Part shown: piece by piece, positions 1 to 9,726 of the stretch
Layout: the number at the start of each line of letters is the position of its first letter
Position numbering within the stretch: the stretch's first letter is position 1
Assembly: GCA_003223935.1 (NCBI GenBank)
Contig: QHXQ01000056.1
Span: 1-64,000, forward strand
DNA length: 64,000 bases
Source: Acidobacteriota bacterium
GTDB lineage: Bacteria; Acidobacteriota; Blastocatellia; Pyrinomonadales; Pyrinomonadaceae
Direction: 5' to 3'
Position numbers and translations under genes: made by a program
Notes under the pieces: generated by a model
Databases searched by the model: none
What the model was told of the DNA's origin: nothing
What the model saw: only the letters and a program-made list of their open reading frames with translations

Positions 1-324
1 GCCGCAAATCTAAGGAATAAGCCTTCATGCCAAGAGCTTACTCCCAATGGCTAGTCGCATTCAATCGAAAACCGTAATAACTGGCCCAGGGCAACGCTGA
101 AACCACGCCGCCACCTCTATCGCATGCTTCCGATCGAGACCTCTCTCCAAAAACAGAAACACTTGAAATGTAGAATTCGGCGTAGGCATAAGCCGTTGTT
201 TCTTCGAGATCACCCGCCCCCTCCCAATGCGATGCTCTCGTTCTTTATCTCGCCTCCGACTTCGTATTGGTCGCAAAGATATCTTTCGAGTCGGGAGCAA
301 AGACGTCAATCTAGGACATAAGCC
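1..324. other. Left-edge stretch without a convincing gene
   Basis: No family is recognisable here. One minus-strand ORF of 82 codons (61-309) begins 15 bp after the stop of the SMC-like ATPase gene and could be a fifth, very basic member of the defence operon (arginine-rich first half, ending VITVFD). An overlapping plus-strand ORF (124-321) is equally long and equally anonymous. Neither has a clear ribosome binding site or motif, so neither is called as a gene. Confidence 0.3.
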
Positions 325-2337
325 TTAAAGATCAACGCAGAGTAAACGCTTTTCGGGCTGGGAAGCATCAAGCACTGGGTAAAGCAGCCATGGTTTCGTC
401 TGAAGTTCCGCGGGTGGAGCTTCTGTCGTCGTTATGATGTATTGGAAGTTGCAAGACCCACCGTTGAAAGCTTCTTCTAACTGGCGAGCCCAGAGAAAAA
501 GTCTTTTGTATGTTAGTGGCGCCATGTCTGCTTCTCTGGGACTATCATGAAGCAAAAATCGCGGATGGTTGCCTTGGCCCGACACACTTGCGGCTAAAGC
601 TGCCAAATCAAAAGCCAATATCTTTATCGTATCGATTGCTCCGCTTGAAACATCTCCGTTCCGCTCAATCCTGCAAGCGAATTCACGACCGCTTAGCTGA
701 ATCACGCCAGAAACTGATTTACCCAGTACGGCGCGGACGATTTCCTGATAGAAAAAAGATAGGTCACTTACAGCCTTTTTGGTACGCTCGCGATACTTTT
801 CTTGCGCCTTGCGTGAAGCATCAATAGCTGCTTCAAGATCTTCGATGCGACGTGAGAGCTTGCTAGCTTGGAGCCAAGCTTCATGAGCGCGCTGAGCTAG
901 TTTAATGCGATCTAATAACTCAGACCGCTCGTTATAGAGTTCATGCCGCCTTTTAGCAAGGTTGGTCCGCTGCCTTATTAATTGCCCGTTTAAGATTTGC
1001 TCCTGCTGTCTACATTTTCTTAGCTCTTCATTAAGAAAACTTTTCCTTTGTAACAGTGTTTCAATCTCATTTTGGATTGCACCTCCTAGATCCACCTCAA
1101 TACTTCTTAAAACCCTCTCTGAAGTTAAGTCCCTCGGCTGATCAAATGCTAGAGTACAGCCTTTCGCCCTAGCCTCTTCGATCGGTACTCTGCAATAGCC
1201 AACACGCGGTGATAAACTCGCTTCAAATTCATGTGCAGACTGCTCTTTCCTCTCTCTCTGATACATTTGAAGCTTCGTGTTTAGCTCATCTATCTGCTGA
1301 TCCCGAAGGCGCAGTTCCGTACTAACCTCGGTGCTCTTCTTAATCGCAGTCTCGTATGCTTCTTGAAGACGCAGCAATTCATCGTTATTATCTATCTCGC
1401 GAATGTCAGATTCAGTTCTGTTCAGAGATTCGGTTAGCTCTGCCCTAACACTCTCAACGAGAAGTGGATTATCAGGGGTTGGTAGTGAGCGCCCTAGCGC
1501 GTTCTCTAACCGTTTATGATCAGTCTGCGCCTGGCGCTGAAGGATCGGGACATCCGCCGTCGCAGCTTCTTTCTCCTTATTTAGCTTTGCGTTCTTCTCG
1601 ATTTCACTGCGCTCCTCTTCACTCAAAACACCAACCACTGCTCGCATAAGCGAATGCTGATCATCGACAAAAGCAATTTCTGGTGAGTCTGACCTACTTA
1701 ATTTACTTCGCCAATCTGTTATTTGAATGAAGCGGCATTCTTGATCACGCGTTAACCATTGGAGCATGTGAAACCATTGCGCTCGTTCTCCAGATTTGGG
1801 CAGGGTCTTCACAGACAGCGGATTCACAGTCGCTTTTTCCAGTTCCTCAATGTAGAGCTGAAAACTCTGCGGTGCTGGCTTATCCCTTAAGTAATCATCT
1901 ATTGTAGCTCCCTGGACACAAAAAGGATGTGAGCCCAATGTAAACGGCCGACCAACTAACCACAGATTGTCATTAATGAATACTTCGCCAAGAACCCATC
2001 CCCCGTCGAACTTTTCTCTAATACCTCGGGTGACCAGTTCATTAGCGAAATGCCTTTCGCCAAGAATATGTCGAAGCATTCGGCAGAATGTGGTTTTCCC
2101 AGAGGCGTGTCCTGAGAGTCCGGGTTCATAGAGGCGCACTGGGCCGATTTCGTCTTCGGGCTTCGCCCATAAGATATTCAGTCCCGGTCTCAGTCTAATA
2201 CGACGAACTTCGTTTCCTTCCTCAAGTGTCTTGAAAATACCTATCTCGTGGACCCAGAGTACGGGGTTTCGCCGACTAGGATCCGGCTTTGGCATCTCAT
2301 CGGGATACTGCTGTAACAAAGATTTCTGCTCTACCAT
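325..2337 (-). CDS. SMC/Rad50-like coiled-coil ATPase of the defence operon
   Basis: This 670-residue protein has the layout of an ABC/SMC-type ATPase. A Walker A motif (GHASGKTT) lies at residues 76-83 and a long charged coiled-coil at roughly 240-500. A late Walker B/D-loop-like block (FLLHDSPREADM) lies near residue 597, followed by a short C-terminal lobe. The ATG is 2 bp after the methylase stop, so translation is probably coupled, and it is the last clear gene of the four-gene operon. ABC ATPases of this shape sense or clamp DNA ends in several defence systems. Here that role is inferred only from context, because a standard DISARM set has no such subunit. I see no transmembrane or nuclease motif. 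The ATPase fold is well supported; the function is not. Confidence 0.8.
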   Translation of the reverse strand: MVEQKSLLQQYPDEMPKPDPSRRNPVLWVHEIGIFKTLEEGNEVRRIRLRPGLNILWAKPEDEIGPVRLYEPGLSGHASGKTTFCRMLRHILGERHFANELVTRGIREKFDGGWVLGEVFINDNLWLVGRPFTLGSHPFCVQGATIDDYLRDKPAPQSFQLYIEELEKATVNPLSVKTLPKSGERAQWFHMLQWLTRDQECRFIQITDWRSKLSRSDSPEIAFVDDQHSLMRAVVGVLSEEERSEIEKNAKLNKEKEAATADVPILQRQAQTDHKRLENALGRSLPTPDNPLLVESVRAELTESLNRTESDIREIDNNDELLRLQEAYETAIKKSTEVSTELRLRDQQIDELNTKLQMYQRERKEQSAHEFEASLSPRVGYCRVPIEEARAKGCTLAFDQPRDLTSERVLRSIEVDLGGAIQNEIETLLQRKSFLNEELRKCRQQEQILNGQLIRQRTNLAKRRHELYNERSELLDRIKLAQRAHEAWLQASKLSRRIEDLEAAIDASRKAQEKYRERTKKAVSDLSFFYQEIVRAVLGKSVSGVIQLSGREFACRIERNGDVSSGAIDTIKILAFDLAALAASVSGQGNHPRFLLHDSPREADMAPLTYKRLFLWARQLEEAFNGGSCNFQYIITTTEAPPAELQTKPWLLYPVLDASQPEKRLLCVDL

Positions 2338-2339
2338 AA

Positions 2340-5300
2340 CTATGCAACTCTGGAACGCGCTTCGATCTCCTGTGGAGTAGCCATCGGAGTAATCGTGTCT
2401 TTTTCATCTGGCAATAATGAATCAGCCACGCGCAGAGCGAGGCGCGAATCGAATTCAATATCCGCGTCGGCTACCAAAGCAGAACTTCCTACTCGAGTCA
2501 CAACAAATCTGTCCCCTTGACGCAAGAGTTTTATTTCGCCGCGTTGAACTAGATCGTCTAGCTTCGGAAGAAATAGCTTGGGGTTAAAGGTATCAGAAAA
2601 ACGTCGTCGCCACTCGACGGCAATACTGCCCTCGGCAACGACGGCATATTTTTCCAACATGTCTGGCATTGCTAAAAGACTGCAAGCAGTCATAAGCCTC
2701 TGCACATCAATGAATCCACTATTAGCCTGTAGCATCGAAAGAATAACTCTCATAGCATAGATGCCTTCATCTGGTTGTGGATACCGAGTCCCAGTCGGCA
2801 ATAGCAACGGCGCGGGTTGTACTCGAGGAGCGTTTGCAACGCGAGGATCGGCTGGTAGGGGATTGAGGCGTGTTTTAAACGGATTGCCCGTCACAATTGC
2901 TTGTGTCATCTCATCATAGATTTCAAGGATTACCTGCTTGGTGCGATATTCGCCATATTGCTGTTCGTCTTTGCGCTTGATGATGGGGAAGGTTCCCATA
3001 ATGTAGTCCACATCATCGCGCGCGATGTTGTAGAGGTGAAAAAAGGCAGCGTCGAGTTCGCAGCGGATGAAGAAGCGGCGCTCTCCATCCCAACGGAATG
3101 GTGCACCGGAGTAACCATAATCAAATGCGAAATCCTCTAAGTCCCATGCTGTGTATATGAGTTCAAGGAGTCGGTAAGTGAGCCATTTCGATAGAGCTTG
3201 GGAAGACCACGGACACAGTGCCGTAAAAGCTGACGGGGCGAAGACAGGTAATTGCTTGAATGTGAAAGGTGTGAGACTAAAGCCACCTAACTTCTGTCGA
3301 GCAACAAAGTCACAAGCGAAACTTGATAGACAAGCTACGAGAAAAGGAGATGAAATTTCATTCGATTCATTGGGTAACACTATAGGTATCTTGTGCCCAA
3401 TTCCATATCTTGGGAAGATACCAGGAATTAATGTTCTTTCGTTTGTACTGCTTGTTATCTCCTTCCATCCCAATAACCATTTTCGCCCCCATTGACCTAC
3501 AAGCCGCCTATTGACCTCTTTCTCTGGAACCCAATAACGGGGTTGGGGAAATACCCATGGAGATTGATGTTCTTCTAAGGTTAAATCTTCTGGTTGACCC
3601 TGCCTAAGCGTAGCAGTAGCGCTTATTACTACATTTGCCGCCCGATGATCATAGAAGTCAAACATCTTCCCTTCGTAGAGAGGTAAGTATTTTTCATCCC
3701 CCTTATGGAAGATATTACCTTCTAGTTGCCATTCATCATCTTCTAGTTGTGACTGCGTACGGAACAGTTCAGAATCCCCTGCCATATTGAATAAACCGGG
3801 TTTGGTTGTTATTCCCCACAAGTTATCGTTTGGATCACTCTCACGTATTAGAATGGGCACATGACGATAGATACTCTTCGTTAATTCCGCGTCACGTTGT
3901 GAACGAAAGATTGGGCAAGTGCGTGTATTAGGATTGAGTAAGTTGATATCGTCGCTAGAAAGCATGAAGCGCCTCTCCTCATCGTTAAGATCATCAACCA
4001 TGTAAGCAAAATAAACGAATTGTGCTCCGTGCTTTATTGGTCTCGCAGGCCCGCCGAGAGTTAGTAGGCAAAACTTGTAGCGGCTATCAACTGAGGGGAA
4101 TAATTTTTCTCGATTTTCAAAGTCAAAAAGACTTATCAAGGTTTTCGACTCAGTTATTTCTTGGAAGAAAAGTTTGGTTGAATCATCAGTTGCTATACCT
4201 GACGGTACAATGCAACCAACACGCCCTTTTGAATTTATGACGCATCTCATGTTCTCAGCAAAGATCGCATAAGTGTTTATTCGTCCGTGTCCGGTTAGTG
4301 GGTAGCGCTGCGAAGACTGCACGAAAAATCTAGTTCTATCCGCTTGTTGACGCGCTTCTTCCCAAGCTTTATAGAGTGCTAGATTTTCTTGCTCTAGTCT
4401 CTTAATCATGCGCTTTCTAGCATTACCAGTACTAGCATGGGCAATGTCTGGTCGTACAAGAGCAAAGAACTCTTGCTCACGGAATTGCATTTGATCCCAT
4501 GGTGGATTACTAAGCACAACATTAAAGCCTCCGCTCCAACCGGTCTGCTCGTTTTCTTGCGCTTCACTGCTGCTCGGCACGCGAAACACGCCGGGGAAAG
4601 CTAAGTGCCAGTGGAAGAATTGATACTGCGCGGCGAGGCACCTGATTTCCTGTTCCATCCACTTGGAGACATTGAACGGACTTTCCTCAATCCGTCGGAA
4701 CTCCTCTTCAGTGATCGGGTAAGGTAAATCCTCCGACTTTCGCTTCTTCCACACGAAGGCGGCGCACCAAGCGTCGGCTAGAAGTCCGCCGTAGCGGTAA
4801 CCACTCGAATTGACTAAGTTCTCATACCGCTCCTGCCTCTGGTGAATGCCCTTAATTGTGTCGTCGGCAATCTCGTCAATGCTCATCAGGCTGGTCGCCA
4901 AGTTACCAAGATGTCGCCAAGGTTCATGTTCGACATCCGGCAGATAGCGTTGTCCCAGCCGCTCGTCGCGGTTGCGCCGCTTGTACTCCCGACAGTATTC
5001 GGGATCGTCACCCTCAATCGGCTTGAAAACTTCGTCCGGTATTCCCTTCTTGATAAGTGCTGGTGCCGTGCCGAGCAGGCTGTTGCCGCACAGGATATGG
5101 TGATCGAGAAACGAAAGCGGCTTGCCCGGCTCCACCGCCTCCATCCATAGGCTCACTTTGCACAGCTCGACGGCCATCGGATTGATGTCTACGCCATAGA
5201 TGCAACGCCCGACGACATCACGCAATGAATAACGAACAGCCTCTGGCGAAGGCTCCGCGTCGCCTGTGCGAACTTGCGCCAAACGCTTTGCCATTCGATG

Positions 5301-6833
5301 TGCAGCGGCAATCAAGAAATGCCCGCTTCCGCATGCCGGATCGCAGACCTTCAGATTAAGCAGCGCCGCTTCCGGGTCATTCTGTTTGACCGCATCATCA
5401 AGAACCGGCTCAAGCGCAGAGTCTAGCAGCGAGTTGATAAGGCTCGTCGGAGTGTAGTAACTGCCGCTCGTCTTACGTTCGTGGCCGCTCGTTGTGGAAA
5501 GAGAGAAGATCGGAGCATCAACATTAAGCTCAGGGTGTAGCTCCAGCAGAGATTCGTAGACGCTTCCCAACTCCTCTGAACCCAAGTTTTTATAGTCGAC
5601 CTGCCGACGCACGCCCCGGTCATCAGTAAATGCAAGTGCGCGTATTGCATTGAGCAAGTCGTGGTTGGCGATCTCACACCCTTCGATATGTGGGAGCGCT
5701 GCCTTCGAAAAAAGGAAGCTGCCAAGCGCTGGTAGCCCCAATTCTAGACAACCCGCATCACTCCCGAGTTTCTCCATCACGAGGCGTAAAGCTATGTACA
5801 AGTCAGAGTGGCGCGAGCCATAGCGCCGCCCCGCAAGTCTTCGGAGTTTCGCAGTGGAGTAATAATTCGTGTACCGCTCACGCGCACTCTCATCAGCCTT
5901 GGGGTCTAGCAACACCTCGCGATCTTCGGCGACGATTAGAAAGAGTAGGCGGTAAACCAGCCGTAGAACCTGACGGTAGTAGTCCTGTTTGTCCAACTCG
6001 CCCGACTTGAGCCGCTCTCTCAAAGCCCGATTTGCCCGGTGAGCTAAAAAACCCTTGCCTAGGAACGTGATTGCTTCCTCGACGCCCTTGCGCAGGCCAT
6101 CGAGCGCGCGAACCCCCTGTTCTTGGGCGATGTGTGACCACTTCTCTAGCCAGAAGTCGGTCGGCTTCTCAGCCTCAACCCGAGACTGGTGACAAAGGAG
6201 CCATAAAAGCACGAAGTCCGAGTAAACTTCGCCGTCCATCATTGATTCCAAGTCGAATTCGACGAACGCCTGACGCACTAGGTCGGAGTTGTCGCGCAAG
6301 ATGCGCAGCCGTTTGCCATTGGAGACAAATGCCCAGAGGTGTTCCTCGGTCCTGTTTAGAAACTCTTGGACGAGTCCGTGCGGGCTGGTACGTGCTGCGC
6401 CCGGGACGCGCGCCTGAGCCTTGTCGATGCTGATGCCGCTGCCCACTAAGTGGATAGGAACGTTGTTCCAGAAGTGGGAGATAGGGTAAGCCTTGCCCTC
6501 AATCTCGACGGCTTTACGTGTGGCGACGAGGCGACCGTAGCCGAACTCTTGAAAGAGCGGGAGTAGCCAGCGTTCGCGAGTTTCCGTGGTGGCCGTGTTG
6601 TCCGCCGGGAGTTTGGCGACTGCCCTCTTGTAGTTCGCCCAACTGCCTAGGAGTTTATTCCATGACTGGCTGACGGCCTCGTTGATTTTCTCGCCAGAAG
6701 TGAGGTGATACGAGCCTTCATCAAGGCCGCCGAGCGACTTGTCGCCGTTGGCTATACGTTTGAGGATATCGGGAGGTAGGATCGTCCCCTCTACTCGGAC
6801 AGTGGTGAAGTCATTGTTGCGACGAGTGTGCAT
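2340..6833 (-). CDS. Eco57I-type DNA adenine N6-methyltransferase (DrmMI-like)
   Basis: The 1497-residue product carries the SAM-binding motif I (DPACGSGHFL) near residue 499. The following acidic loop (GVDINPMAVEL) is near 548 and the catalytic motif IV NPPW near 777, the signature of amino-N6 adenine methylases of the Eco57I/class I type. A long N-terminal region (1-450) and a C-terminal target-recognition-like region surround the core. The gene lies 18 bp after the SNF2 helicase and 2 bp before the ATPase gene. In class 1 DISARM a methylase of this kind marks host DNA and the helicases act on unmodified DNA; the same job is inferred here. No endonuclease motif was seen, so a fused Eco57I-style RM enzyme is less likely, though the N-terminus was not resolved. 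Confidence 0.88.
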   Translation of the reverse strand: MHTRRNNDFTTVRVEGTILPPDILKRIANGDKSLGGLDEGSYHLTSGEKINEAVSQSWNKLLGSWANYKRAVAKLPADNTATTETRERWLLPLFQEFGYGRLVATRKAVEIEGKAYPISHFWNNVPIHLVGSGISIDKAQARVPGAARTSPHGLVQEFLNRTEEHLWAFVSNGKRLRILRDNSDLVRQAFVEFDLESMMDGEVYSDFVLLWLLCHQSRVEAEKPTDFWLEKWSHIAQEQGVRALDGLRKGVEEAITFLGKGFLAHRANRALRERLKSGELDKQDYYRQVLRLVYRLLFLIVAEDREVLLDPKADESARERYTNYYSTAKLRRLAGRRYGSRHSDLYIALRLVMEKLGSDAGCLELGLPALGSFLFSKAALPHIEGCEIANHDLLNAIRALAFTDDRGVRRQVDYKNLGSEELGSVYESLLELHPELNVDAPIFSLSTTSGHERKTSGSYYTPTSLINSLLDSALEPVLDDAVKQNDPEAALLNLKVCDPACGSGHFLIAAAHRMAKRLAQVRTGDAEPSPEAVRYSLRDVVGRCIYGVDINPMAVELCKVSLWMEAVEPGKPLSFLDHHILCGNSLLGTAPALIKKGIPDEVFKPIEGDDPEYCREYKRRNRDERLGQRYLPDVEHEPWRHLGNLATSLMSIDEIADDTIKGIHQRQERYENLVNSSGYRYGGLLADAWCAAFVWKKRKSEDLPYPITEEEFRRIEESPFNVSKWMEQEIRCLAAQYQFFHWHLAFPGVFRVPSSSEAQENEQTGWSGGFNVVLSNPPWDQMQFREQEFFALVRPDIAHASTGNARKRMIKRLEQENLALYKAWEEARQQADRTRFFVQSSQRYPLTGHGRINTYAIFAENMRCVINSKGRVGCIVPSGIATDDSTKLFFQEITESKTLISLFDFENREKLFPSVDSRYKFCLLTLGGPARPIKHGAQFVYFAYMVDDLNDEERRFMLSSDDINLLNPNTRTCPIFRSQRDAELTKSIYRHVPILIRESDPNDNLWGITTKPGLFNMAGDSELFRTQSQLEDDEWQLEGNIFHKGDEKYLPLYEGKMFDFYDHRAANVVISATATLRQGQPEDLTLEEHQSPWVFPQPRYWVPEKEVNRRLVGQWGRKWLLGWKEITSSTNERTLIPGIFPRYGIGHKIPIVLPNESNEISSPFLVACLSSFACDFVARQKLGGFSLTPFTFKQLPVFAPSAFTALCPWSSQALSKWLTYRLLELIYTAWDLEDFAFDYGYSGAPFRWDGERRFFIRCELDAAFFHLYNIARDDVDYIMGTFPIIKRKDEQQYGEYRTKQVILEIYDEMTQAIVTGNPFKTRLNPLPADPRVANAPRVQPAPLLLPTGTRYPQPDEGIYAMRVILSMLQANSGFIDVQRLMTACSLLAMPDMLEKYAVVAEGSIAVEWRRRFSDTFNPKLFLPKLDDLVQRGEIKLLRQGDRFVVTRVGSSALVADADIEFDSRLALRVADSLLPDEKDTITPMATPQEIEARSRVA

Positions 6834-6851
6834 GCCCCTATCAGCTCTCCC

Positions 6852-9692
6852 TTAGACCATTGGTAAGTAAACATAAACGCCCAGTACGTCCGGCGGAAGC
6901 TGCGGCTCAATGCGATACTGGACGCCGCGCATGCGGGCGGCGTTGCGGACGCGATGGTGCGATTCGAGAAGCTCTTCGCCGCGCCGCTTCGCTTCCTCTT
7001 CGAGGTGCGCGTTGAGGTATTCAAGTCCTCCGACAGCGCGCCGGGCAAAGTCTCGAGCCTGCTCGGGCTCGATGTTGGCACCCACCTCGGCCAGCAGCAG
7101 GGACTCAGCCCGCTCAGGGGCGAGCCAATCGGCGGACTGTGCGGGGCCGGAGTACGCCAGGAGCCGACAATCTTCGGCGAGCAGCGCCTTCTCCTCGTTG
7201 CCGCGGCGCATGAGGATGTGGTACCGGAATCTAACCAGCAGGGCGGTCGTCCGCTTCTCGACATCACGAGTACGAACAGCACCGCAGCGGCGGGCAATAA
7301 CCCGCTCCACGGCAACTGGGTCAAGGGCGGATTCCATCACGTACGAGGCAAGCCCCTCGACGATCGGGTGAGTACGGGTGAGGTAGATCTGCTTCTCCTT
7401 GATCGGCAGTTCGAAGCGGACGTTCAAGATGGGGGAATCCTCCCCCCTGAAGCCCAGTGCCTCCCGCAGGGCGTGCGGAGTCTCCTTGAAGTTAAGCTTG
7501 ACCGAGCCGTTCTGGCTTACGACCGCGCCGCTCATCTTGAGCGCTTCGACCGTGAACGTCTGGACGTCGACCCCGGTGCCGACTGCCGCCCGAACCTCTC
7601 GGAGTTCCCGCGCCACCTCCTCAACCTTAATCGTTTCCTGTGCGAACATTGTGCGAGAGCGCTTCTCGCGGTCAGCGACCGTATCCCACAGCTTGAAGAG
7701 TTCCTCCTTCTGCGGCGTGAACGCCTCCTCGAAGCCCGGCAGGAGTGTCTGGGTCGATTCAGCCTCGGCCCGGCTCCCGCGTAGAAGCACACCCTCGAAA
7801 ATGGCGTCTATGACCTGATCAGTGTCTACTGGAACCGGCACCGACACTCCAAGGGAGCTGCGGATCTTCTTATGCTTCCTGATAAGTACATCGAGCACGA
7901 TACCGTCTATCTGATTGTCGACGCCGTAGATAGTGACGACACGCACCTTTGGCGAAGGCTGGGCGTAGCGATCAACCCGTCCCTCCCGCTGCTCGTGGCG
8001 CGTCGGGTTCCAAGAAAGGTCGTAATGGACGACCGCATCGAAGTGCTCCTGCAAGTTAATGCCTTCGCTCAAGCAGTCCGTGGCGACGAGCACGTATTCA
8101 GTCGACTCGACGAGTTGTGCGATACGTTCCTCACGCTCAGCGGGGGCGAGCGTCCCAGACACGGCGGCGACCTCGATTCCACGCAGGGCCTTGCGAAGCG
8201 CGTCCGCTACGTATTCGGCTGTGGGAATGAAGCGGCAGAAGACGATCGGCTTGTAGCCATCTGCGAGGAGACCCTTGACGATCTTGATCGTTTTCAGGAG
8301 TTTCGCGTCCTTGTCGCCCAGCAGTGCTTCGGCCTGTCGAGCCATGTCCAGCAGCCTTCGGTGGCTGCTCTGCGTGTCATCGTCATCGCCCGAGTCGCCG
8401 CCCGGCGCAACATCGAACCCGTCTGCTGACTCATCGTCTATTAGGTCAAGAACGGAGCGGCGGCCGACCTCGTCGGCCTCTGCAACCGTTTCCGTGTCTG
8501 CGCACGCGGCGCGTGTGCGCAACGTGGCGGCGGCCGCGGCAGGGCTCGAGGCGAGCGAGCGGAGCAGCGCCAACGCTGACCACCACCGCACGCGCTGGCG
8601 GCGGCGATCGCCCCCTGCCGGATCGCTGACGGTTTCGCGCGCGTACTTCAGCACCCGCTCAAAGAGCCGCTTGTAGTCTTCGGAGAGCTTGTAGGTATCC
8701 TCGTCTTCCTCTCGCTCTGGGAAGGGCGTGTCTGCGTCAAGGTAATGCACGATGTCGCCACGGCGGCGTTGGACGAAATAGCGAGCAAGTGCCCGCCGGT
8801 GCTGCTCATTCTCTTTACCGGTTAGGTCTTCAGGCAGATTCGCGAACGTGGGATTCAGAAGCGACAGTAACGATCTGAACGCCTCCTCGTTACCTGAATG
8901 AGGAGTCGCGGTCACGAAGATCATGTGGCGCGTCTCTTTGGCGGCGAGCCCCTTGACGAGCTGGTGCCGCTGGTGGCGGCCGCTACTCCGGTCCGCCCCA
9001 GAGGCGCAGGTATGCGCCTCGTCCACGATGACCAGTTCCGGGCAGGTGCGGAGGAACTCATCGCGGCGGTTGTCTGTCTTAATAAAATCGGTCGAGACAA
9101 CAACGTAAGAGTAGTAATCGAAGATGGATTCGCCAGGACGGCACGGCTGCGATAATCGCCGCGCAGTGCTAGGTAGCACGAGTTCGGCGTCGATGTGGAA
9201 CTTGTCTCGAAGCTCCGCTTGCCACTGCTCTGCAAGGTGGGGCGGGCAGAGGACAGCCAGTCGCTCGACCTCGCCGCGGTCGATGAGTTCTCTAGCAATA
9301 AGACAGGCCTCAACCGTTTTCCCGATGCCGACGTCGTCTGCGATCAGGAGGCGGACAGGCTCAAGACTGAGCGCCATCAGGAGTGGCACAAGCTGGTAGG
9401 GACGCGGCTCAACGCCTAGCCGGGCGAATGAACGGAACGGCCCAGCACTTGAGCGGAAGCCCAGACGAACGGCATCACGCAGCAGCCGTGACGAGCGGTG
9501 ATCACCGACTTGATGCGGGTCGGGCGGGGCGAACCTAGCGGGCTCCACGTTCTCGAGGGGAAGAAAGATTCCGGTTGTCTCATCGTCGGTGCCGCCGAGC
9601 GGGCGCACGACGAGTAAGCTCTCCTCCGACTCGGGAAGGACAACCCACTCGCGCCCTCTGGCGCGCACAAGTGCTCCCACAGCAAAGCTCAT
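6852..9692 (-). CDS. SNF2-family helicase (DrmD-like)
   Basis: The 946-residue product is a superfamily 2 ATPase of the SNF2/RapA type. Walker A (GIGKT) is at residues 122-126, DEAH at 224-227, a SAT-like motif III (VTATPHSG) follows, and motif VI (QREGRVDRYAQ) is near 571. The C-terminal third has no motif I recognise. AGGAGAT precedes the ATG by about 8 nt, supporting this start. It lies between the DUF1998 helicase (34 bp upstream) and the methylase (18 bp downstream). The combination of SNF2 helicase with a large adenine methylase and a DUF1998 helicase is typical of class 1 DISARM, where this subunit is DrmD. It probably translocates on incoming DNA; no nuclease motif is visible in it. 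Confidence 0.88.
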   Translation of the reverse strand: MSFAVGALVRARGREWVVLPESEESLLVVRPLGGTDDETTGIFLPLENVEPARFAPPDPHQVGDHRSSRLLRDAVRLGFRSSAGPFRSFARLGVEPRPYQLVPLLMALSLEPVRLLIADDVGIGKTVEACLIARELIDRGEVERLAVLCPPHLAEQWQAELRDKFHIDAELVLPSTARRLSQPCRPGESIFDYYSYVVVSTDFIKTDNRRDEFLRTCPELVIVDEAHTCASGADRSSGRHQRHQLVKGLAAKETRHMIFVTATPHSGNEEAFRSLLSLLNPTFANLPEDLTGKENEQHRRALARYFVQRRRGDIVHYLDADTPFPEREEDEDTYKLSEDYKRLFERVLKYARETVSDPAGGDRRRQRVRWWSALALLRSLASSPAAAAATLRTRAACADTETVAEADEVGRRSVLDLIDDESADGFDVAPGGDSGDDDDTQSSHRRLLDMARQAEALLGDKDAKLLKTIKIVKGLLADGYKPIVFCRFIPTAEYVADALRKALRGIEVAAVSGTLAPAEREERIAQLVESTEYVLVATDCLSEGINLQEHFDAVVHYDLSWNPTRHEQREGRVDRYAQPSPKVRVVTIYGVDNQIDGIVLDVLIRKHKKIRSSLGVSVPVPVDTDQVIDAIFEGVLLRGSRAEAESTQTLLPGFEEAFTPQKEELFKLWDTVADREKRSRTMFAQETIKVEEVARELREVRAAVGTGVDVQTFTVEALKMSGAVVSQNGSVKLNFKETPHALREALGFRGEDSPILNVRFELPIKEKQIYLTRTHPIVEGLASYVMESALDPVAVERVIARRCGAVRTRDVEKRTTALLVRFRYHILMRRGNEEKALLAEDCRLLAYSGPAQSADWLAPERAESLLLAEVGANIEPEQARDFARRAVGGLEYLNAHLEEEAKRRGEELLESHHRVRNAARMRGVQYRIEPQLPPDVLGVYVYLPMV

Positions 9693-9726
9693 CCCTTATC
9701 TCCTGTTAGCCTGGCGACGGTCTCAG

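Noticed and set aside
6954-7784. Long plus-strand frames inside the SNF2 helicase gene and similar long frames opposite other genes
   Set aside because: They are mirror frames of strongly supported genes in GC-rich DNA and have no motifs of their own.
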